A stretch of 64,000 nucleotides of DNA from Caulochytrium protostelioides (Eukaryota; Chytridiomycota; Caulochytriomycetes; Caulochytriales; Caulochytriaceae). The position numbers and the translations under genes were made by a program. Of this stretch, positions 22,201 through 31,598 are shown in pieces. The stretch covers positions 62,001 to 126,000 of the forward strand of contig ML014128.1 in NCBI GenBank assembly GCA_003615045.1, in the 5' to 3' direction. The notes under the pieces were generated by a model. That model worked only from the letters and a program-made list of their open reading frames with translations, was not told the origin of the DNA and ran no database searches. The stretch's first letter is position 1. Each line of letters starts with the position of its first letter.

Positions 22201-25159
22201 GTGCACCATCACACAGCTGATGCAGCTCATTGCCGCTCAGCGTCGCCGTTCTGGAACGGTCTTGACGTCGGACTCGCCGGCCGCCATGCAGGTTGATGGC
22301 AACGACGGCGACCGAGATGACCCGGGCGCGGCTGACGACCATGACCCGGAAACACAAACAGCCACCAACGATCCCGCCGGTTCGCAGGATCAGTCGACGC
22401 AGACCACATCAGAATTTCTGGTGGCCTATCTCGAGGATATGCGTTATGTCACAACGCGGTCGTCCGAAGTGCTGCGCCCCTTGCGCCGTCTCATCTACTC
22501 GGACCCTGAGCTCACGCGGTCCCTCTGGATCGCCATCTTCCCCAGTGCGTGGGCGCTCCTCTCGCCCCACGAGCGCCACGATCTGACTAAAATCATGATC
22601 CCACTGCTCGCCAAGGAATACCACGTGGTTGCCGCCGACGCGCGGCCCAACGTGGTCGAGACCCTGCTCACGAGCATCGCGCACTGCCATCCGATCGTGC
22701 AGCTTCCGCCGCAGCTCGTCAAGTATCTGGGCAAGACTTTCAATGCCTGGCACGTAGCGCTCGAGATCTTGCAGCGCTCCCTCGATGAGCTTTACTCGCA
22801 GTCAGTGGCGGAGCCGCCCACCGGCAGTCATCAGCCGAGCCCCGGCGCGTCGCAGGCCCGATTCCCTGACGGGACGTCCTCGACTGCGGCCGTGTCGGCA
22901 ACGACGATCAGCGGCCACCACGGCCTCGGTGGGTTGAGCAAGACGGAGGAGAAAATTCGCGAGTCGACGATGGACGCAATGGTCGGGCTGTATCAGATGC
23001 TCTCTGAAAAAGACCATTTCTACGGCTTGTGGCGCCGCCGGTGTTTGTTTGCCGAAACCAACTGCGCCGTTAGCTTCGAACAGAATGGTTTATGGGGCCA
23101 AGCCCAGGCGCTCTACGAAGTCGCCCAGAGCAAAGCGCGCACGGGCGTGCTGCCGTTCACCGAGTCCGAGTATACCTTGTGGGAGGATCACTGGATCTAC
23201 TGCACGCAGCGCCTACAGCAGTGGGACATCTTGACGGATCTCGCCAAGCACGATGGTAACAACGAGTTGCTGCTCGAGTGCGCGTGGCGCTTATCAGACT
23301 GGAAGCAGGAGCGCGAAAGTCTTGCGAACGCGGTGAGCCTGCTGCCCGATGCCCTACGCGGCAACCAGTTTTCGAGTCACAGCCAGAGCACCAAGAAGAT
23401 GATATACCAGACCTTCCTCGCCCTGCTCAAGATCCCCGAGGGTCCCGAGTATGGCGCTGAGTTCCGCCGACTGAGCGAAGAAGGCGTCCAGCTCACACTT
23501 AAGCAGTGGCAGCTGCTGCCAGCCTACGTGACGCAGAGCCACATCCCGCTTTTGCACACCTTCCAGCTCTATGTTGAGCTCTCGGAGGCCTCCCAGCTTC
23601 AACAGACCCTCGCCACTACCCTCGCGAGCAACATCGATGCCAAGAGTCAGGAGCTGAAGGGGATTCTCCAGACGTGGCGTGACCGTCTGCCCAACGCCTG
23701 GGACGACATCCATCTCTGGAGCGACCTCGTCGCGTGGCGCCAGCACGTGTTCACGATTGTCAACCGCGCATACCTGCCGCTCATCCCGATGCTCAGCCAT
23801 CCGGCCAACCACCCGGTACCCACGCCCGGGCTGCCCGGCGCGGCGAATCCGACGACCAATCCGGCCACCAGCTATGCGTACCGCGGCTACCACGAGACGG
23901 CGTGGATCATCAATCGCTTCGCCCACGTCGCCCGCAAGCATGGCCTATCGGACGTGTGCATCTCGAGCCTGTCACGCATCTACACTCTGCCGAACATCGA
24001 GATTCAGGAAGCTTTCTACAAGCTGCGCGAGCAAGCCAAGTGCCACTTCCGCAACCCGAAAGAGTATGCGACGGGCTTGGATGTGATCAACAATACGAAC
24101 CTGCTGTACTTCAGCACGTCACAGAAGGCTGAGTTCTTCATGCTGAAGGGTGTCTTCTACAGCAAGCTCCATCTACACGACGAGGCGCAATCGGCGTTTT
24201 CATCCTCGCTGCATATGGACCTCACGCTGGCCAAGTCGTGGGCCGCATGGGGCCAGTACAATGACCGCATGTTTGCCGACTCGCCCAAGGAGTACAAGTA
24301 TGGCGCGAACGCGCTGAACTGCTACATGCAGGCGGCGGACATCTACAACAACTCGCGTAGCCGCCGGTTCCTTGCGCGCGTTCTGTGGCTCCTCAACCTC
24401 GACAACGACGAGGGCACAATCGGCAGCGCCTTCGATCTCGACCGCGTCGACCAGTCCCTGTGGTACTGGATCACTTTCATTCCGCAGCTGCTGCTCAGCC
24501 TCGGCCACCGCGAAGGCAAGCACGCCCGCAACGTGCTGCTCAAACTCGCCCGACTCTACCCGCAGGCGCTCCACTTCCAGCTCCGCACCACCAAGGAGGA
24601 TCTCATGGTCTTCAAGAAGCACCAGCAACAGCAACAACAGCAAGCCGCGCGCCGCGAGGAGCTCCGTCGCAGCAGCTCCCAGCTGCCTTCCCAAGCCATC
24701 GCGCGCCCGACGGCGGCAACGACGATGACGCCAGCGACCTCGATGGTGGCGGGATCCGCGCCTGCAACGGCAGCGGGAACGGCACCGGCAGCTCCCGCCG
24801 CAGCCCCCGCAGAGCCGTCCACGCCGAAGGACGCCAAGCCGGTCCTCGACCCGGCGTCGGCCGGAGGCCCCTCGGTCGACGCCAAGCCGGGCTCGCGATC
24901 CTCCCCGTCGTCGTTCGTCGCGGTGTCGGCGTCAGCTATGGACGTCGACGCGGCGCCTGGCGCTCGGTCGCCCGCCACCGCGGCCTCGAAACCCGATGAC
25001 GCAGCCGCGAAGCCGACCGTTACGATTGAAGTGACCTCGCCGTCGGGCCACGCGGTGCCTACGGCCCAGAAGGCCGAAGGCACGACCACGTCCGCAGGCA
25101 CAGGCGCGGCTGTCAGCGGGAGTGCCGCCCCCACGTCCACGAGCCCGAACATGGCTTCC

Positions 25160-25205
<46 letters not shown>

Positions 25206-27028
25206 CGACGGCGGCTTCGACGGATGCCGCCGCGCCAGCGACCACGGTGACTCCGTTGATGCCGGCAATTCCTGCCGTGACCTCCGGGGGTCCCGCCCCC
25301 GCCCCCACCCCGGCAGACGCGCCCCCGCAGCCGTCCACCTCGTCCATCGGGTCGTCAGCTCCCCGGGCGGCGGCGGCGCCGGCCGCCGCTGCGCCGCCGG
25401 CGGCTAAGTCGCAGGAGTTGAAGGGCGACTACGTCGAGGAGATCATGGCGATGCTCAAGACGGCATTCCCGCTGCTGGCACTGTCGATGGAGACCATGGT
25501 GGACCAGATCCTGCAGCGGCTCAAGTCGTCGACGGACGAGGACATCTACCGTCTCGTGTTTGCCCTGCTGAACGACGGCGTCCAGCAGCTCGCGCGCGAC
25601 CCGTCCGACAGCGGTAGTCTCTCGGCCGCGACGGAGTCGAACCTTCTGCGGTTTGCCGAGACCATGTACCCGGGCCACATCAAGTATCAGAAGGCGTTCG
25701 AAGACGACTTTATCCACAGCAAACCGAATCTGAGCCAGCTGGTCGACCGACTGCGTCACTGGCGCGACCGCCTCGAACGGCTGCTGGACCTGCGTCCCGC
25801 GAGCCAGAACCTCGAGCAGTTCAGCCACTACTTGGTCGAATTTGAGTACCAAAAGTTCGATGACATCGAGGTCCCCGGGCAGTACTTCCTGCTGTGCGAC
25901 AGCAACCGCGACTTCAAGAAGATCGTGCGGTTCCTGCCGGAGATCACGGCGGTCCGCGGCCCGGGCAGCTGCCACCGCCGACTGAGTATCCGAGGTCATG
26001 ACGGGCGGCTGCAGACGTTCATGCTGCAGAACCACGCGGCGCGGCACTGCCGCCGCGAGGAGCGGCTGATGCAGCTGTTCCGTCTGCTGAACGCGATCAG
26101 CGACCGCCGCAAAGACGCGCGGGAGCGTTCCCTCACGTTCCATCTGCCCCTGATGGTGCCGATGGCGCCGCAGATGCGACTTGTTCAGGACGATCCGAGC
26201 TACGTCTCGTTCTACGAGATCTACGAGCAGCACTGCCGCCAGCACGGCTTCCCCAAGGACGCGCCGATCGTGCATTACATGACGCGTATGCAGCAGGCAC
26301 TCGCGGGTGCGCGGCCGGCGCGGCGCTCGAAGGTCGAGCTGCTCAATCTCAAGACCGAGATCCTCCATGAGACGGCGCAGCAGCTGATCCCCGAGACGAT
26401 TCTGACGCAGTACATGACGGCGCGCATGGGCTCGTGGAGCGCGCTCTGGCTGATGCGCAAGCAGTTCACGGTGCAGATGGCGCTGTGTGCGTTCATGACG
26501 TACGTGCTGAGTATCGGGCAGCGGTTCCCGCACAAGTTCCACGTGGCGCTGGCGACGGGCCATGTGTGGATGTCCGAGGTCCTCGCGACGTTCAGTGCGT
26601 CGACGCATCTGCTGACGAACAACGACTCGGTGCCGTTCCGGCTGACGCCGAACCTGCAGCACTTCATGGGCGCCGTCGGCATTGAGGGCATCTTTACCGC
26701 CGCGTTGATGGCGATGGCGCGCGCGCTCACGGACCCCGAAACCGATATGGAGGACTGCGTCGCAATCTTCCTGCGCGACGAGCTCGTCGCGTGGCTCCAC
26801 GGCGCCCGCAAGCCTGCGCTGAGCGACACGGCGCTGCGCCACGCGGTCCAGCAGAACACCGCGCTCATCACTAAGCGCTGCCAGGGTCTCGCGTGCCGCG
26901 CCGAGCGCGACCAGAAGAAGATGGACACCGCGCTCCCGCTCAACCAGACTCTCCTGGACCTGATTTCCCAGGCGGCCAACCCGCTGAAGCTGGCGCAGCT
27001 GGAAGTAGCGTTTCTGCCCAACTTTTGA
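13295..27028 (+). CDS. TRA1: TRA1/TRRAP, giant PIKK-family pseudokinase of SAGA and NuA4
   Basis: Tra1 is the activator-binding scaffold shared by the SAGA and NuA4 histone acetyltransferase complexes. The single 4,577-residue frame starts MITQADLELYAARLS and holds HEAT-type helical repeats over about 3,200 residues, a FAT domain (about 3226-3780, including FYGLWRRRCLFAETN and MLKGVFYSKL), a PI3K-like domain (about 4179-4532) and a C-terminal FATC (ending NPLKLAQLEVAFLPNF). The kinase-like region keeps the family signature VPFRLTPNLQHFMGAVGIEG but has no catalytic DxxxxN or DFG, so it is a pseudokinase, as in all Tra1/TRRAP. Yeast and human proteins have about 3,744 and 3,859 residues; the excess here is Ala/Thr/Pro/Ser-rich insertions, the largest (about 3775-4032) between FAT and the kinase-like domain and including a (ACG)n threonine run. 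Start at 13295 is chosen over 13154 because conservation begins there. No intron is evident. Confidence 0.98.
25161..25205 (+). repeat. (ACG)n trinucleotide run inside TRA1
   Basis: About fifteen consecutive CGA/ACG triplets encode an uninterrupted threonine tract in the disordered linker between the FAT and kinase-like domains. It is in frame and likely to vary in length between isolates. Confidence 0.85.
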
Positions 27029-28154
27029 ATGGCGTTCCTGTCTTTCTAGATTTCTGTCTATCGAGATCGTAGATATAATTGTATATATATAATAGGCCCT
27101 TGCTTACCTCACCCTGCACCCCATGTCCTCCGGGGTGCCTCCCCAGGGGTCCCCCACCGAGGCAGTACGCATTTTGGTTCAGCAGCGGATGAGCTTGCCG
27201 ATCTTGGGCTGCAAGGGGGCTTGTCCGGGATTGTGGCCTCCGATCTGACGGGTCAGGCCAGGCAGCGTCGGCTATTAACGCGGCATGGAGATCGCGGTTC
27301 ACCAACTGGCCATTGGTGGAATCACACCATAACAACCCTCGAACCACGGTCGTGGCGCCGGCGTTGACCGGGGGTTCAGGGCCATAGTCGTCTAGGCATA
27401 CACCAGGGGTTTGCGGACCCAGTTGACCGGCTTTGGTTCGGCCGGGGGAGCACCCCTCCGAGTCCATGTATCGCTCGAGCCGATGCCGGATCCGACACGC
27501 TTTCGGAGAGTGAAGGTGATGCGGAGGGGATGGAATGGAATAAGAAATCGTCTCGACCACGATGGAGGACGATCCGGCGACGCGGAGGTGTGACCGCTGC
27601 GATGCGCTCACCATTTGTCGAGGCTGGCGCGATGGGCGAACACCCGTCCCAGCGATGCATCGACCCCCGTCGTCCGGGTCGGGGTCCCTGGTCGGGCGAT
27701 CGTGGACCCCGGATGCCGGAGAGGCTTGGCCACCAATCGAACCAACCGCGTCGGCCTCGTGCGGGGTTCCGTGACATCCCCTTGCATACGGCCATACGAG
27801 CATGCTGCGTCGACGGGTCATGACGAACGTGATAGCGGCGCTGCTGCTCTGCCGCCGCGGCCGCCGCGGCCGCCGGGGATGGCGATGGCGCGATGGCGCG
27901 CACCACGCCACGACGCGAGCCCGGCCGGCGGCCGTGTCCGCTTAAGCCGCCATCCGTGCGCGCGGCCCTTGGCACCGCATTTCGGGCCCTTTCCTCTGGT
28001 TTTCAGATCAACCACCGCATCCGAGATTTCATATTACACACTGCACAGCTCTGGACGTCCCTGGATCTGACGTCGCGGGATCTACGACGCGTCACACGCG
28101 CGGCGACGAACGGCCACGCGTGCCACGCAGTGGTCGGGCGTGAGTGCTTGTGCC

Positions 28155-28197
28155 GTGCGCCGTCGTCATCGAAGGGTCGGCGATGACGACGGCGCAC
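28155..28197. repeat. Perfect 17-bp inverted repeat with 9-nt loop (hairpin)
   Basis: Left arm 28155-28171 (GTGCGCCGTCGTCATCG) is the exact reverse complement of right arm 28181-28197 (CGATGACGACGGCGCAC), separated by 9 bases. The arms are GC-rich and would make a very stable stem in RNA or extruded DNA. It lies in non-coding sequence about 70 bases upstream of a TATAAAAG motif and 680 bases upstream of the WrbA-like start codon. Confidence 0.9.
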
Positions 28198-28265
28198 CCG
28201 CGTCACTGCCGTCACTCGCCATCGTTCCGGCAGGGGTGGTTCAGCCAGCCAGGACGAGAGGGGAA

Positions 28266-28275
28266 CGTATAAAAG
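28266..28275 (+). promoter_or_regulatory. TATA-box-like element
   Basis: CGTATAAAAG is a good match to a TATA box in otherwise GC-rich sequence. It sits about 605 bases upstream of the WrbA-like ATG, which would imply a long or spliced 5' leader, so its link to that gene is uncertain. No other plausible gene starts between the two. Confidence 0.35.
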
Positions 28276-28879
28276 TCAGACGCGACATGGTCACGGCGCT
28301 CGGATCGCATGTCCCTCGCGCAGCTCACTCCATGCACGCTGGTGATTGCATATGATGGCGTCGAGGGGAGATTGACGTCTTATCGCGGATGGTCGTCTGG
28401 AGACCACCTTTTGGTCACGTCACCGTGGATCGCACCCCTATCTGGATTGACGCCATCGTCACCCCATTGCTCAGCCCCATTCGCGACTGCCCCACACCAG
28501 GTAGGATCGCCGTTTCGCCCCCGGGGAGACGAGTGACCCGAGGAGGGACCACTGACCCGCGACTCGCGCGGTGTGCATGACCACACGCTCGGCACATCGA
28601 CTCATCTCACCGTCGTTGCTTAGATCCTTGCCTTGGCTGATGCGTCCGTGAACTCGTCATTCGTGACGGACGATGGGTCCTTTGGTCGCTCGCGTATGAC
28701 TCTCCTTGGCACCCTTCCTTCTTCCTCGTGATTCGCGACGCGTCGCGCCGGTCACTCCCTGTGCTGACGTCGCCAACGCGCTTTGACCACGGTTTTCCTT
28801 TGGCTGCTATCCACGCCGTTCTTCCTCTTTCTCGATCCCATTGACATCCGCGACGAGCCACGCGTCTCCTTTTTTCACC

Positions 28880-29893
28880 ATGGGGTTCCTTGACCACTTA
28901 AAGCCTAAAAAGTCGCCCTCCAAGACCGCCGCGGCCGGTTCTGCGACCACGAGCACCACCGCCCCGGCGAGCGCGACCTCGACCTCGTCCCTTTCGCACG
29001 ACAACCCGTCCGTGGAAGCCGCCGCTCTCGCATCCTCGGCCCCGCCGCCCGCCGTCCTCAACGCGCCGGTCCTTGACCCGCCGCCCGCCCTGACCGCGTC
29101 CACGCCCACCGCCGCCGCCGCCACCGCCGCCAACGTCACCACCACCGCCGCCACCGCCTCGCTGTCGGCACCCCAGCCTGCCCAGAGCGCTTCCGAGTCT
29201 GCGACCTACGCCCCTCCCGCGACCGCCGCTGTTCCTGCTGCTGCTGCCGCCGCCGCGACGACGACGACGCACACGCCCACGATGGAGACCGTGCGCCCCT
29301 TGGTCTACGTGGTGTTCCACTCGATGTGGGGCCACGTGAAGGCCCTGGCTCACGCGGAGGTTAAGGGCCTGCAGGAGGCCGGCGTCGACGTGAAGCTGTT
29401 CCGCTTCCCCGAGACGCTGCCCGGCGACGTGCTCGGCAAGATGCACGCCTCGGTGGACGAGTCAATCCCGGAGATCACGGTTGACGACCTCGACAAGCCG
29501 CACGGCTTCCTCTTCGGCTTCGGCACGCGCTACGGCCGGCCGTGCGCGCAGTTCAACACGTTCTGGGACAAGACCGGCGGGCTCTGGGCGAAGGGCACCC
29601 TCGCGGGCAAGTTCGTGGGCTGCTTCACCTCGACCGCCTCGCAGCACGGCGGCCAGGAGACGACCGTCATGTCGGCGCTCAGCAACTTTGTGCACCACGG
29701 CATGATCTTTGCGCCGCTCGGCTTCGGCCACCCCAACATGACCGAACTCGGCCAGGTCATGGGCGGCTCCGCGTGGGGCGCCGCGACCATTGCCGCCGGC
29801 GACGGCTCCCGCCAGGTCACCGAGTCGGAGCTGGCTCTCGCCGCCTATCAGGGCAAGAACTTTGGTCAGCTCCTGATCAAGCATCTCCAGTAA
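28880..29893 (+). CDS. WrbA-type NAD(P)H:quinone oxidoreductase (flavodoxin fold) with a long N-terminal tail
   Basis: Proteins of this family (E. coli WrbA, yeast Pst2/Rfs1/Ycp4) bind FMN and reduce quinones by two electrons, limiting oxidative stress. The flavodoxin-like domain occupies about 139-335: strand LVYVVFHSMWGHVKALA (FMN phosphate loop), FGFGTRYGRPCAQFNTFWDKTGGLW, the GKFVGCFTSTASQHGGQE signature, and HHGMIFAPLGF. Before it lie about 135 residues of Ala/Thr/Ser/Pro low complexity, absent from typical 200-residue members. The protein starts MGFLDHLKPKKSP; position 6 is His, so a classical myristoylation site is not supported. The start at 28880 has the strong context CACCATGG; an ATG at 28841 would add only 13 residues. 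The gene converges on the Mpv17-like gene 199 bases downstream. Confidence 0.93.
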   Translation: MGFLDHLKPKKSPSKTAAAGSATTSTTAPASATSTSSLSHDNPSVEAAALASSAPPPAVLNAPVLDPPPALTASTPTAAAATAANVTTTAATASLSAPQPAQSASESATYAPPATAAVPAAAAAAATTTTHTPTMETVRPLVYVVFHSMWGHVKALAHAEVKGLQEAGVDVKLFRFPETLPGDVLGKMHASVDESIPEITVDDLDKPHGFLFGFGTRYGRPCAQFNTFWDKTGGLWAKGTLAGKFVGCFTSTASQHGGQETTVMSALSNFVHHGMIFAPLGFGHPNMTELGQVMGGSAWGAATIAAGDGSRQVTESELALAAYQGKNFGQLLIKHLQ

Positions 29894-30092
29894 GCTGCTG
29901 CCCTCAGGAGGCGCGCCTCCCGTGATGGCGGGTCGACTAGCCGCGTGCTCTTTTTGATGGCGCCGCACCACGGCGTCGCTGCTCCGCAACGTGCCACGGG
30001 CCCGTGGTTTCTTGCGGCTTTCCTCCCCTCTCTCTTCCTGAATCCAAAAAAAAAAATTATGGAATGTCGCATATCATTCAGCAAAAACAGCA

Positions 30093-30848
30093 TCAGATGC
30101 CCTTAGGCGGCGGCGGCACCGTGAGGCCTTGCCGGACCTCGGCGCGCTCCTCGGAGGCGTTGACCCACGAGAGGTAGATGGTCCAGCCGAGGCCGATCGC
30201 GTTCGAGAAGCCGACGCGGGCCGCGAGCGGGACAAAGGCAAAGTTGATGGCGAGCGCCGCGGGCCACACGAGCCAGTTCGCGCATAGCGTCGGCCACCAC
30301 AGGTCCTGCAGGCGGTGCCAGACGGGCGGCCAGTGGAACGTCGCGTGGGCGTGCGCCACCGCCGCCGACCACGACGCGTCGGCGCTGCCCGGGACGGCGG
30401 CCTGCGCGAGCCGGTGCGCGCTGACCGCGGCCTGCCACTGCTCCATGGCGCCGATCGCGACAAAGAACGCGGCCGTCATGACGGGCGCACAGAGCGTCTG
30501 GTCGAGGAAGACCTTGCGCACGACGGCACGGGGGCCGGTGCCGCGGCCGGCGACGGCTTCGAGGACGTTGTACCAGACATGGGTCACCGGCGCGGCGAGC
30601 AGCGCGCCGTACAGCGTGATGCGGGCGGTGCGCGCGGCGTCCCAGCCAAAGACGGGCAGCGGCGGCGCGCCCGCGACATGGGTCGTGTTGAAGGACGTCG
30701 ACGGCGCCGAGACGTGCGACGCGTGCTCAATGACCTGCGCGCTCGCGTCGCCCAGGAACCCCAGCACCGCCGAGGTCACGATCTTGGTGGGCAGCGGCCG
30801 CCGGACCAGCAGGTCCAAGTAGCGGCGCCACAGCGTCGACCACATCAT
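30093..30848 (-). CDS. SYM1: Mpv17/PMP22/SYM1 family membrane protein
   Basis: Members are small four-helix proteins of the mitochondrial inner membrane or peroxisome; yeast Sym1 is needed for growth on ethanol at high temperature and human MPV17 loss depletes mitochondrial DNA. The 251-residue product begins MWSTLWRRYLDLLVRRPLPTKIVTSAVLGFLGD, like the YxxxLxxxPLxTK..T.G.L...GD N terminus of the family, and ends with the diagnostic block NWLVWPAALAINFAFVPLAARVGFSNAIGLGWTIYLSW. An insertion of about 20 residues after the first helix and another near 170-195 (AAVPGSADASW) account for its being longer than usual (about 180-200). Which organelle it serves cannot be told from sequence. The double methionine start at 30848 is the only sensible choice. 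Confidence 0.92.
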   Translation of the reverse strand: MMWSTLWRRYLDLLVRRPLPTKIVTSAVLGFLGDASAQVIEHASHVSAPSTSFNTTHVAGAPPLPVFGWDAARTARITLYGALLAAPVTHVWYNVLEAVAGRGTGPRAVVRKVFLDQTLCAPVMTAAFFVAIGAMEQWQAAVSAHRLAQAAVPGSADASWSAAVAHAHATFHWPPVWHRLQDLWWPTLCANWLVWPAALAINFAFVPLAARVGFSNAIGLGWTIYLSWVNASEERAEVRQGLTVPPPPKGI

Positions 30849-31598
30849 GGGCGCGAGCGGAGAAAGGGTGCCGACGTCGAGAGCTCAATCACTCAATGAA
30901 TCACGCAATCCGAGTGACCGCGATGGGGCGAGGAACTATGCAATGGGTGGGACAGCGGAACACGGCGAGCGGTGGCGACGGTGGGTCCCGCACGCGGGAT
31001 CTTCCCCAGCATCGATAGCCATGGATGTGCTGTTTTGGTATGACATCAACGAGGGGAAATCTCACTTTTTTTTCTTGCTCATAGGTGCGCAAAGCGTCGT
31101 CGTGCCTTTCTGGTTGCGGAAGCCGATCTGCATCGCGCGACTGGGCCCGCGGTCGGGTGGTCCACGAGCTGGCCGCGTCGGCGAGACCCACGACGGGTGC
31201 ACGCACCACGCCACGCGCGACGGCCATGACGCCACCGCCGTCGCCGTCGCCAGCGACACCCAGCACCCGCGCGATCCATGAGCCACGGCGATCCGGCTCG
31301 CCGAGCCCGGCCGCAAAGGCCGCCGGTCCCGCCGACTGAGACGTCCGCCACCGCCGCCACCGCTATGAGGCGGACCCTGGCCTCCTGCCGCTTGCCGCTT
31401 GCCTCTTGCTTCTTGCTTCTTGCCTCCCGTCGCGGGCCACTGGCGATGAGTCACCATTATTCAATTAAAAGGTCGTCATGGCCGGGGATCCGTGAACCCC
31501 CGAGGGGGGACCCCAACACCCCGCCGCGGCCAGGGGTCGCCGGAGGGCTCCCCCAGGTCCACGAGGACCGGCGCCGCCGGATGCCGGGGGAAAGCAGC
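30849..31598. other. Divergent-side spacer between SYM1-like and NTO1 3' end
   Basis: I see no gene here. A T-rich segment near 31065-31083 and an AT-rich patch at about 31455-31473 (CATTATTCAATTAAAAGG) are notable; the latter lies about 130 bases beyond the NTO1 stop on the minus strand and may be its 3'-end region. The promoter of the SYM1-like gene should lie just right of 30848. Confidence 0.45.

Larger units (their letters stand above)
27029..28879. other. Gene-free 1.85 kb between TRA1 and the WrbA-like gene
   Basis: An AT-rich island at about 27045-27095 (ATATAATTGTATATATATAAT) directly follows TRA1 and probably marks its 3' end. The remaining sequence has accidental frames on both strands with no family signal. 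It carries the perfect inverted repeat at 28155-28197 and a TATAAAAG motif at 28268-28275. The final 250 bases before the WrbA-like ATG are rich in C and T, as in many fungal promoters and leaders. Confidence 0.5.

Noticed and set aside
25355-26842. 495-residue frame antisense to the TRA1 kinase-like domain
   Set aside because: The plus strand has the conserved pseudokinase; the antisense is Arg/His-rich and without similarity.
26940-27911. 323-residue minus frame across the TRA1 3' end
   Set aside because: It crosses the AT island after TRA1 and has no recognisable domain; judged accidental.
30847-31281. Possible spliced gene using a GTATGA donor near 31038 and a T-rich CATAG acceptor near 31084
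   Set aside because: The splice-like motifs are suggestive, but the joined frames give Arg/His/Pro-rich sequence with no similarity and no conserved start.
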